Origin: Saprospiraceae bacterium
Lineage (GTDB): Bacteria > Bacteroidota > Bacteroidia > Chitinophagales > Saprospiraceae
NCBI GenBank assembly: GCA_013361075.1
Contig: JABWAJ010000399.1
Coordinates: 1-5,634, forward strand
Direction: 5' to 3'
DNA length: 5,634 nt
This document shows, piece by piece, positions 1-5,634 of this stretch. The notes under the pieces are model-generated. The model was not told the DNA's origin. It searched no databases and was given only the letters and a program-made list of their open reading frames with translations. Position 1 is the stretch's first letter, and every line of letters starts with the position of its first letter. Position numbers and translations under genes: made by a program.

Positions 1-430
1 TCGCTGGTGGCTTCTGCTTCGGGGCTGCCTTTGTAGATGTTGTAATTGGCGCGCCCTTGTTCATCCACCTGCACATTGATCAGGCCGTCATCAATAAAAA
101 AGGTATTGACTTCCAGTTTGTCGCCAAATACCGAAGCCAGATCGAGCCCAAAACTAAGGGCCTTACCGGCGAGTAGCGTGTCTTTTTCAAAAGGCTCAGA
201 GCCGGTGAGGGAAAATCATGAAGGGTCAGGGTCAGTGCCGGAAAATGGCGAAAAAAAGACAACCGGGCTTTTGAAAATTGCAGGTCGCCTTCGATGGTTT
301 CATTGGTCCAGGCCTTGATCTGCTCTGCTACTGCACCGGGGAAAAGCACAGGCAGCGCCACCATCAGGAGCAGGATGCCTGCCAGGGTAATGCCCATTCC
401 TTTCACAAGCTTCCAAAGAATTTTTTTCAT
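1..430 (-). pseudogene. AsmA family protein, N-terminal part, frameshifted and cut by the window edge
   Basis: Family role (known): AsmA-like proteins are anchored in the inner membrane by an N-terminal helix, have a long periplasmic part, and are linked to outer-membrane assembly or lipid traffic. Seen: starting at the ATG at 430, MKKILWKLVKG precedes a hydrophobic segment (about residues 12-35), then an acidic/polar region ending LTLHDF at residue 73. At about 212-216 the frame breaks. Stepping back one base continues seamlessly as SLTGSEPFEKDTLLAG, then LDLASVFGDKLEV, FFIDDGLINVQVDEQG and RANYNIYKG, an AsmA-type progression, open to base 1. Without the step the original frame ends at 80, giving a 116-residue product. 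I infer a one-base loss in the T4C3 run, real or a sequencing error. Start choice: an in-frame TTG at 478 lies upstream, but the ATG at 430 begins directly before the membrane helix; a GAGGAGG lies 15 bases upstream (446-452), rather far for a ribosome site. AsmA proteins are usually far longer, so most of the gene is outside. Family assignment is fairly secure. Confidence 0.75.
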
Positions 431-475
431 GCGCGGCGGTTGAGTCCTCCTCAAAAGGGGAATTGAGTGCAGGAC

Positions 476-483
476 CAAAAATA
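476..483 (-). promoter_or_regulatory. Candidate Bacteroidota -7 promoter box for the AsmA-like gene
   Basis: On the minus strand this reads TATTTTTG, an exact match to the Bacteroidota sigma -7 consensus TAnnTTTG. It lies 45 bases before the ATG at 430, so transcription would start inside a short leader, downstream of the alternative TTG codon at 478; this supports ATG 430 as the start. No TTG-type -33 box is visible at the usual distance, so the call rests on one eight-base match in an A/T-rich stretch and is tentative. Confidence 0.3.
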
Positions 484-525
484 GGCATTTTTTTGAGATG
501 CCGGGTAGTCATCAGGAAAACGAAT

Positions 526-564
526 GGTCCGTGTTCCAAATTGGTCATCACCGGAACACGGACC
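526..564 (-). repeat. Perfect 12-bp inverted repeat, possible terminator or protein-binding site
   Basis: The arms GGTCCGTGTTCC (526-537) and GGAACACGGACC (553-564) are exact reverse complements separated by 15 bases. Inside the loop a further GGT/ACC pair (543-545 and 550-552) could extend the structure. It lies between the 813-residue permease and the AsmA-like gene. On the minus strand the stem is followed by ATTCGTTTT, a weak T tract, so it may end the permease transcript. The long loop and poor T run make it an unusual intrinsic terminator; a dyad binding site or an interspersed repeat is equally possible. Confidence 0.6.
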
Positions 565-574
565 CTCTGCTCAT

Positions 575-620
575 GCGAGGCTTCGGCCTCGTGTTTATTA
601 TTTTCGAGGCTCCGCCTCAC
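575..620 (-). repeat. Double-hairpin intergenic repeat, copy 1, downstream of the 813-residue permease
   Basis: Read on the minus strand from 620, hairpin A is GAGGC-GGA-GCCTC (618-606), extendable by a U-G pair between 619 and 605. It is followed by an A-rich linker, then hairpin B CGAGGC-CGAA-GCCTCG (591-576), a perfect six-base-pair stem with a four-base loop (UUCG if read on the plus strand). The whole unit aligns with the copy at 3531-3577, with 24 of 31 bases identical from the first GGC through the second GAGGC. It begins 27 bases after the permease stop codon. It may protect or attenuate the transcript end, or be a REP-like dispersed element; the function is unknown. Confidence 0.6.
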
Positions 621-646
621 GTGCCGGGCAACCACGAGGGGCATTT

Positions 647-3088
647 CTATTCGCTGCGCAAACTCCTTACCGGATTCATCAGTGCTGCCTTCACACTCTG
701 GAAACTCACGGTCAAAAATGCAATCGCCAAGGCCAAAATCCCTGCTAAGACAAACATCCACCAAGAGATGTTGATGCGGTAGGCGAAATCGGCTAACCAT
801 TTGCCCATGACCCAATAAGCCACCGGGGAAGCAATGACGATGGCAACCAGTACCAATTTCAGGAAATCTTTGGCCAACAGGCCCGTAATGCCTGTTACGC
901 TGGCACCCAATACTTTGCGTATGCCGATTTCTTTGTGCCTGCGCTCCACAGTAAAACTGGCTAAACCAAAGAGACCCAGGCAAGCAACTACAATGGCGAT
1001 CAGCGCAAAAGCGATGAAAACGCGGCCCTGGCGTTGCTCGGCTTCGTAAAGCTGGCCGTATTGTTCGTCCAGAAAACTGTAGTCATAAGGAAATTCCGGC
1101 AGAAATTTTTGCCACGTTGCCTGAATATGGGCCAGTGCTTCTGTGGTGCGTGCGCCATCTATTTTGATCGAAATAAAATTAAAAAACGTACTGTCAGAAG
1201 GCACAAAAAAGATCATCGGCAGGATGTCCTGATGCAGGGATTCGAAGTTGAAATCTTTCACGACCCCAACAATCTGCGCATCGCGGTTGCCATAGTTGAT
1301 GCGTTTGCCAATGGCCTCTTCCGAAGAGGGAATGCGGAGGTTGCGGATGGCCGCCTCGTTGAGGATAAAAGACGAGCGGCGATCCATCCCCTGGTCCGAC
1401 TGGTAATTGCGGCCAGCAGCCATACCAATGTCGTAAAGTGGGAAAAACCGGTGGTCAATGGTCACCATTTTCAGGTCAACCTGGGTGGGTTCCAGCGTGT
1501 CGCCATTCATTTGCAATTGCGCGGAGCCAAAGCTGTCCAACAGCCGGCCCGAAGGCAGGCGCGAACTGCGTGTTGCATTTTTGATGACGGAACTGGAAAG
1601 CAATTCGTTGTAAAAAGCATCGTATTTTGAGGCCAGTGGATTATAGAAATTCAGGGTCACAACCTGGTCTTTGTTGAGACCCAGGCTTTTGGATTGCATA
1701 AACTTCAATTGGGTGAAAACCACCAATGTCGCAATGATGAGGATCAAAGAAATGGAAAACTGGCTCACCACCAGGATTTTACGGAGATTGATGCCGCTTC
1801 CGGACTGCTCGTTGCCGGTACCTCCGCGGATGATTTTCAGGGGCCTCAAACCCGACAGAAAAAATGCAGGGTAAGCACCAGCCAGCAAACCGGTTGCCAG
1901 CGCCAGAGCACCCGCAGCTAAAGCAAAAGTACCCGCCTGGCCATACGATACCGTGAGCTCCTGCCCGAGCAATTTATTGACAGCAGGCAGCATAAGAAAG
2001 GTCAGCAAACAAGCCAGTATTACTGCCGACAAAGACAGCAACACCGCCTCACTCAGGAATTGGCCAATAATTTCCCTGCGGTATGCTCCGACAACCTTTC
2101 GGATGCCAATTTCTTTGGCACGCGTGGCTGAACGCGCTGTCGACAAGTTCATGTAATTGACACACGCGATCAGGAGTACAAACAGGGCAATGGCAGCAAA
2201 AATATAGACCCGCCTGAGGTCGCCGTTTTCTTCCAATTCTGAATCGAGATGCGATTTCAGGTGAATATCGGTGAGCGGCATGAGGTGCAGGCTGGTCATG
2301 TCTGAAGGCTTAAGCATGCCGTTTCCGGAATAGACGCTGGCCATCACTTTGTCTAAAAAAGCCGGAAATTGTGCCTCCAGCTTCGACCCCTCATAGCCTT
2401 CCGGCAAAAGCAGGAAGGTAGAAAAAGAATTATTGCCCCAGTTGGTTTCCAGTTGCTGCTGCCCGTAAATGTTGGTGTCGCGCATGGTGGCAAATGACGC
2501 CAGAAAATCAGGATGGAAATGCGAATTGTAAGGAAAATCCTTGTACACACCAGTCACTTTCAGATCGAGCAGGTCATTTGCCCGGAGTACCTGATTGACG
2601 GGGTCCTGATCGCCGAATATTTTTTTTGCAGAACGTTCACTCAGCAAAACGGTATAAGGCTCGTCTATGGACGCAATGCTCCCCTGGACCAAAGGAATGT
2701 CAAACATCCGGAAAGTACCGGGTTCTGCAAAAAAGAATTCCTCTTCCAGAAAAAGCTGATCGCCGCGACGCAGGGAGGCATTGGTTTGCAACATTCGGGT
2801 AGCGTCTTCTATTACTGAAAACTCGTTTTTCAGCAGCGGACCAAAAGGAGGTGCCAAATGCCCGAGGTGCAGCTGCATGGTGCCGTCTTTATTCCTGAAT
2901 TCCCGCGAAACCCGCCAGATCCGCTCTGCTTTGGCATGATAGCGGTCGAAACTCAGTTCGTTGGCAATGTAAATGCCGATGAGCAGACAACAACTCAATC
3001 CAATGCTTAGGCCAAACAGGTTGATAAAACTAAAACCCTTGTATTTCAATAAATTGCGAAGTGCGAGAGTCAGGTTGATTTTAAACAT
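647..3088 (-). CDS. ABC transporter permease with two MacB-like periplasmic domains and two FtsX blocks
   Basis: A complete 813-residue inner-membrane permease of the FtsX/MacB superfamily (type VII ABC), the usual size for the Bacteroidota version. Visible order: short cytoplasmic start RNLLKYKGFSFINLFG; TM1 about 20-42; MacB-type periplasmic domain about 45-290, including ERSAKKIFGDQDPV; FtsX block about 293-415 with TM helices near 294-312, 345-368 and 387-411 and the cytoplasmic motif AKEIGIRKVVGA (324-335); TM5 about 437-460; second periplasmic domain about 462-685; second FtsX block about 689-813 with the repeated motif HKEIGIRKVLGAS (718-730) and tail NPVRSLRSE. No Walker motifs are present, so a separate ATPase must power it. 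Known members export substrates or transmit force to the periplasm; the substrate cannot be told from sequence. The ATG at 3088 gives the canonical N terminus; no Shine-Dalgarno is seen, normal for the phylum. The stop is TAG. It lies 85 bases after the small protein gene and may share its transcript. Confidence 0.95.
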   Translation of the reverse strand: MFKINLTLALRNLLKYKGFSFINLFGLSIGLSCCLLIGIYIANELSFDRYHAKAERIWRVSREFRNKDGTMQLHLGHLAPPFGPLLKNEFSVIEDATRMLQTNASLRRGDQLFLEEEFFFAEPGTFRMFDIPLVQGSIASIDEPYTVLLSERSAKKIFGDQDPVNQVLRANDLLDLKVTGVYKDFPYNSHFHPDFLASFATMRDTNIYGQQQLETNWGNNSFSTFLLLPEGYEGSKLEAQFPAFLDKVMASVYSGNGMLKPSDMTSLHLMPLTDIHLKSHLDSELEENGDLRRVYIFAAIALFVLLIACVNYMNLSTARSATRAKEIGIRKVVGAYRREIIGQFLSEAVLLSLSAVILACLLTFLMLPAVNKLLGQELTVSYGQAGTFALAAGALALATGLLAGAYPAFFLSGLRPLKIIRGGTGNEQSGSGINLRKILVVSQFSISLILIIATLVVFTQLKFMQSKSLGLNKDQVVTLNFYNPLASKYDAFYNELLSSSVIKNATRSSRLPSGRLLDSFGSAQLQMNGDTLEPTQVDLKMVTIDHRFFPLYDIGMAAGRNYQSDQGMDRRSSFILNEAAIRNLRIPSSEEAIGKRINYGNRDAQIVGVVKDFNFESLHQDILPMIFFVPSDSTFFNFISIKIDGARTTEALAHIQATWQKFLPEFPYDYSFLDEQYGQLYEAEQRQGRVFIAFALIAIVVACLGLFGLASFTVERRHKEIGIRKVLGASVTGITGLLAKDFLKLVLVAIVIASPVAYWVMGKWLADFAYRINISWWMFVLAGILALAIAFLTVSFQSVKAALMNPVRSLRSE

Positions 3089-3129
3089 GTCTGGATGTTT
3101 TTTAGTAATCGAAGATCAAAATTTAAGCA

Positions 3130-3153
3130 GTTGCCTGGCGGATAACCGGCAAC
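3130..3153 (-). terminator. Weak hairpin between the small protein gene and the 813-residue permease
   Basis: GTTGCC (3130-3135) pairs with GGCAAC (3148-3153), and GG (3137-3138) with CC (3146-3147) around one bulged base, leaving a seven-base loop. On the minus strand it starts 20 bases after the TAA of the 98-residue gene and is followed some bases later by AAATTTTGA. The T run is short and offset, so it may only reduce read-through into the permease, or have no function. Confidence 0.25.
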
Positions 3154-3173
3154 CAATTCAATGCATTCAACCT

Positions 3174-3470
3174 TTATACCCCGGCAAGCAGCAAATTGCG
3201 CTGAAGCGCCCAGTCTTCTTTTTTTACAAAAGTAATGGGCACAAAGTCGTCACTCGGAGCGCCGATGTAGTACAACTTCCAATCGGGATCATAATCGTTC
3301 AGCATGTGCTGGATACAGGTTACGCGGTCGCCTTCAATACCGGCACATTCCGACCAGCGCAGCAGTTCAACCCGATAGTGCAGCTGTTGCCGTTCTCCGT
3401 TGATGGTGACGTCAATTTCGATGTCCTGTTTTCCGGGGACAGTCGGGATAGGAATTGCGATGTAAGCCAT
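3174..3470 (-). CDS. Uncharacterised 98-residue small protein
   Basis: I do not recognise a named domain. The product begins MAYIAIPIPTVPGKQDIEID and has no signal peptide or membrane segment, so it is probably cytoplasmic. Its alternating hydrophobic/polar pattern (DIEIDVTINGERQQLHYRVELLRW, residues 16-39) suggests beta strands. A middle part carries two cysteines (42 and 52) and a charged patch NDYDPDW (58-64). The end contains LYYIGAPSDDFVPITFVKK followed by a short hydrophobic tail. The balanced protein-like composition and the lack of any other good frame in this 300-base interval support it as real. The ATG at 3470 is preceded by an A-rich stretch rather than a Shine-Dalgarno, typical of the phylum. 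It lies between two paralogous permease genes, 104 bases after one stop and 85 before the next start, so it could be co-transcribed with either; a working link is unproven. Confidence 0.75.
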   Translation of the reverse strand: MAYIAIPIPTVPGKQDIEIDVTINGERQQLHYRVELLRWSECAGIEGDRVTCIQHMLNDYDPDWKLYYIGAPSDDFVPITFVKKEDWALQRNLLLAGV

Positions 3471-3530
3471 GATGTTGTCGTTTTATAGCTTTAAAATAGG
3501 TGTTCGTTATTGCTGGCTGCTATTGCTGGC

Positions 3531-3577
3531 GCGAGACTCCGCCTCGTGTCTGCTATTTAAAAGGCTCTGCCTTTTCA
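3531..3577 (-). repeat. Double-hairpin intergenic repeat, copy 2, starting at the permease stop codon
   Basis: On the minus strand hairpin A is AAAAGGC-AGA-GCCTTTT (3575-3559), a perfect seven-base-pair stem with a three-base loop whose first base is the last base of the TGA stop codon of the upstream permease. An A-rich linker and ACACGAGGC follow, then hairpin B CGAGGC-GGA-GTCTCG (3546-3532), which pairs fully only if one G-U wobble is allowed. Hairpin A, A-rich before and ending in TTTT, could act as a weak intrinsic terminator. The order and sequence match copy 1 at 575-620. Confidence 0.6.
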
Positions 3578-5634
3578 TTCGCTCCGCAAACTCTTCACCG
3601 GATTGGCCAGCGCCGCTTTTACGGAATGAAAACTCACCGTAACCGCTGCAACGACGATTGCTGCTAAACCGGCCAATGCAAAAATTTGCCACGACAATTC
3701 GATCCGGTATTCAAAACTTTTAAGCAGCAGCCCCATTGCCCAGATTGCGGGCACCGTGGCCAAAGCAAAGGCCAGCAAAACAGGTTTGAAAAAATCCTTG
3801 GAAAAGAACAACCACAAACCGCTCACACTGGCTCCCAATACCTTGCGGATGCCAATTTCTTTGGCGCGTTTTTCAGCAAAAAAAGCCGACAACCCAAACA
3901 ACCCGAGGCAGGAAATAAAGATGGCCAGCCCGCTAAAGATATTGGCCAGCTGTCCTGTTGAGCGAATGCCCTGAAAGCCGCGCTGGTAGTCTTCTTTTAC
4001 AAAACGGAAATCAAAAGGCTGATCGGGGTAAACTTTTCGCGCCGCGCTTTCGATTTGGGTAAGGTGCTTTTGCCATTGTCCGTCATTTTCAAACCGAACC
4101 AAAGAAAAGCTCAAGCCGTTTTTTGGCGCACAGGCAATGAACAACGGCGTAATCGAAGCCGCCCCGTCGTTGTATACGAAGTCTTTTACGACCCCGACGA
4201 CGGTTCGGGTGGTATCATACCGCAAGACTGTGCCAACTACGGGTGGCTTGAGTCCCATCATGCGCACTGCGGTTTCGTTGAGCAGGCAACTCATCGAATC
4301 GGTACCAAATTCGGGAGAAAAATCGCGGCCCTCCACAATTTGCATGCCTGCCGTTCGGGTATAATCGTACCCGGCGTCGGTAATGGAAATCAGAAAATCC
4401 TGCTCGGCAGTTTTCCCCGGCCATTCAATGCCTGAAGTATTGCTGCCAAAATTCACGAGATTATGGGTACCTGTCGAGACAGATTTCACCCCGGAAACCT
4501 GCTGAAGTTCGTGTTTGAAAGCATCATATTTTTTCCCCATCTCGCCCCGCATTGGAATCGAAATCAGGTTTTCTGCATCATAGCCCAGTGGTCGCCTGCT
4601 GATGTGGTCGAGCTGACGGTGAATCACAAAAGTGGTGATGATCAGGAAGATGGAAATGAAAAACTGAAACGTCACCAACCCTTTTCGGAGCAATCCTCCG
4701 GAGTTTTGGTTGGCAATTGTTTTCCCGCGCAGGATCCGCGTTGGATCGAACCGGCTCAGGAAAAATGCGGGATATGTACCCGCGGCCAGCCCCGTCAGCA
4801 ATCCCAATGCCAGAATGGCCGACCAGATTTGCCAGTTGCTGAAATCTAAGGAAAGGGCCTTTTCCGTCACCCGGTTAAAGGTGGGTAAGATCAGTTTTAT
4901 GGCCAATACGCTGATGCCAAGGGCCATAAAAGTCATCAGCATGGCTTCTGTCAAAAACTGCCCGATAAGCCAGCTGCGCTGCGCTCCCACCGCTTTTCGG
5001 ACCCCTACTTCGCGGGCGCGTATGCTGCTGCGGGCCGTGGTGAGGTTCATGAAATTAATACAGGCTATGACCAATACAAAAAGTCCGATGATGCCCAGCA
5101 GCATCAGTATCTGAATGCGGCCGCCGTTGGGTTTTCCTTCTTTGAATTTTCCATAGAGGTGCAAATCAGCCAGCGGATAAGCAAAAGCATGGGCTGCTGC
5201 TTCCTGATTATGGGACTGGATATAATTTTCCAGTTTGGCGTTCAGGGCAGTCAGGTTACACTTTGGACCCAGCGTCACCCAGGTTTGCCAGGAATTGTTG
5301 TCCCAGGAACTGTTGATGTCGCTGAGGTTCAGTTGCTCAATGATTTTAAAAGGCAACACCATGTCGAAACGCAGTGTGCTGTTTTCCGGCAGGTCGGCCA
5401 AAACGGCGGCTACCTTCAAATCGCGCTCGTTGTTGAGCCGGATGGTTTTGCCGACGGGGTCCTGGTCGCCGAAAAATTTTCGGGCTGTCCGCTCCGTGAC
5501 CACCACCGCTCCGGATTCTCCAAGAGCTGCTACAGGGTCACCCGACAGGACCGGGAAATGAAAAATTTTGAAAAAATCGGGTTCGGCGTAAAGCCCTTGC
5601 TCGTGGATGCTTTTTTCGCCTGCACTTACCAGGT
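3575..5634 (-). CDS. ABC transporter permease of the FtsX/MacB type, N terminus beyond the window edge
   Basis: Paralogue of the permease at 647-3088. The frame is open to the right edge: before the first in-window start-like codon (GTG at 5506) it reads EQGLYAEPDFFKIFHFPVLS, which matches FFFAEPGTFRMFDIP at residues 118-132 of the neighbour. So 685 residues are visible and about 105, with TM1, are missing; the full length would be near 790. Visible order: rest of the first MacB-like periplasmic domain with ERTARKFFGDQDPVG; FtsX block with TM helices near visible residues 174-194 and 270-292 and motif AREVGVRKAVGA (206-217); TM near 317-337; second periplasmic domain with VVGVVKDFVYND; second FtsX block with AKEIGIRKVLGAS (590-602) and tail NPVKSLRSE before TGA. 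No ATPase motif is present, so a separate MacB-like ATPase is needed. Substrate unknown. Two such genes in a row suggest either a heterodimeric exporter or two homodimers sharing one ATPase. Confidence 0.93.
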   Translation of the reverse strand, partial: LVSAGEKSIHEQGLYAEPDFFKIFHFPVLSGDPVAALGESGAVVVTERTARKFFGDQDPVGKTIRLNNERDLKVAAVLADLPENSTLRFDMVLPFKIIEQLNLSDINSSWDNNSWQTWVTLGPKCNLTALNAKLENYIQSHNQEAAAHAFAYPLADLHLYGKFKEGKPNGGRIQILMLLGIIGLFVLVIACINFMNLTTARSSIRAREVGVRKAVGAQRSWLIGQFLTEAMLMTFMALGISVLAIKLILPTFNRVTEKALSLDFSNWQIWSAILALGLLTGLAAGTYPAFFLSRFDPTRILRGKTIANQNSGGLLRKGLVTFQFFISIFLIITTFVIHRQLDHISRRPLGYDAENLISIPMRGEMGKKYDAFKHELQQVSGVKSVSTGTHNLVNFGSNTSGIEWPGKTAEQDFLISITDAGYDYTRTAGMQIVEGRDFSPEFGTDSMSCLLNETAVRMMGLKPPVVGTVLRYDTTRTVVGVVKDFVYNDGAASITPLFIACAPKNGLSFSLVRFENDGQWQKHLTQIESAARKVYPDQPFDFRFVKEDYQRGFQGIRSTGQLANIFSGLAIFISCLGLFGLSAFFAEKRAKEIGIRKVLGASVSGLWLFFSKDFFKPVLLAFALATVPAIWAMGLLLKSFEYRIELSWQIFALAGLAAIVVAAVTVSFHSVKAALANPVKSLRSE

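Noticed and set aside
206..220. Programmed -1 frameshifting in the AsmA-like gene
   Set aside because: The site reads T TTT CCC in the zero frame, which does not fit the X XXY YYZ slippery heptamer, and no overlapping stop or stimulatory structure is evident; a simple base loss is more likely.
300..983. 227-codon open frame on the minus strand across the spacer at 431-646
   Set aside because: It overlaps both the permease 3' end and the AsmA-like gene in other frames, and its translation is low-complexity and histidine/arginine-rich, including the hairpin repeats; it is a shadow.
1034..1630. 198-codon open frame on the plus strand
   Set aside because: It lies wholly antisense to the well-supported permease at 647-3088, has no recognisable domain, and its length is explained by the base composition of the opposite strand.
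3089..3130. Possible promoter before the 813-residue permease (AAATTTTG)
   Set aside because: It misses the first base of the -7 consensus and has no TTG box at a suitable distance; A/T-rich spacers give such matches by chance.
3471..3500. Possible promoter before the 98-residue gene (TATTTTAA)
   Set aside because: Two mismatches to the -7 consensus and no -33 box.
3509..3530. Short direct repeat ATTGCTGGC, twice with a 13-base period
   Set aside because: Only two copies of nine bases; too short to call a functional repeat or attachment site.
834..3974. Recurring plus-strand peptide APNTLRMPISL in several open frames
   Set aside because: It is the antisense reading of the conserved EIGIRKVLGAS codons in the FtsX blocks, not a plus-strand repeat protein.

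Overview
The window looks like chromosomal DNA of a Bacteroidota member, probably of the Saprospiria (Haliscomenobacter/Lewinella-like) type. The reasons are a pair of tandem ~800-residue FtsX/MacB-type permeases with no fused ATPase, an AsmA-like protein of the kind common in that phylum, starts without a clear Shine-Dalgarno sequence, and a TAnnTTTG-type -7 box. The genus-level guess is inference only.

All supported genes lie on the minus strand, so transcription runs from position 5634 towards 1. In that order they are: (a) an ABC transporter permease cut by the right window edge (5634-3575); (b) a 98-residue uncharacterised small protein (3470-3174); (c) a complete 813-residue ABC transporter permease paralogous to the first (3088-647); (d) the N-terminal part of an AsmA-family inner-membrane-anchored protein (430-1), with an apparent one-base frameshift near position 212 and running off the left edge. 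There is no stretch of 300 bases without a gene. The gaps are 104, 85 and 216 bases.

The two permeases share one architecture: TM1, a periplasmic MacB-like domain, an FtsX block, a second periplasmic domain and a second FtsX block, ending in the same NPV(R/K)SLRSE tail. They should work with a separately encoded ABC ATPase that is not in the window, most likely coupling ATP hydrolysis to periplasmic or envelope events. The AsmA-like gene is probably a separate unit: it has its own candidate -7 box and sits behind a hairpin-rich spacer.

The least ordinary signal is in the spacers. Just after the stop codon of each permease lies a copy of a ~46-base double-hairpin element: two GGC-GAG-GCC type hairpins joined by an A-rich linker. 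The copies differ by one compensatory base-pair change and by G-U wobbles that pair only in minus-strand RNA. A separate perfect 12-bp inverted repeat lies between the upstream copy and the AsmA-like gene. No mobile element, CRISPR array, tRNA or rRNA was seen, and I found no clear evidence of a novel multi-gene system.
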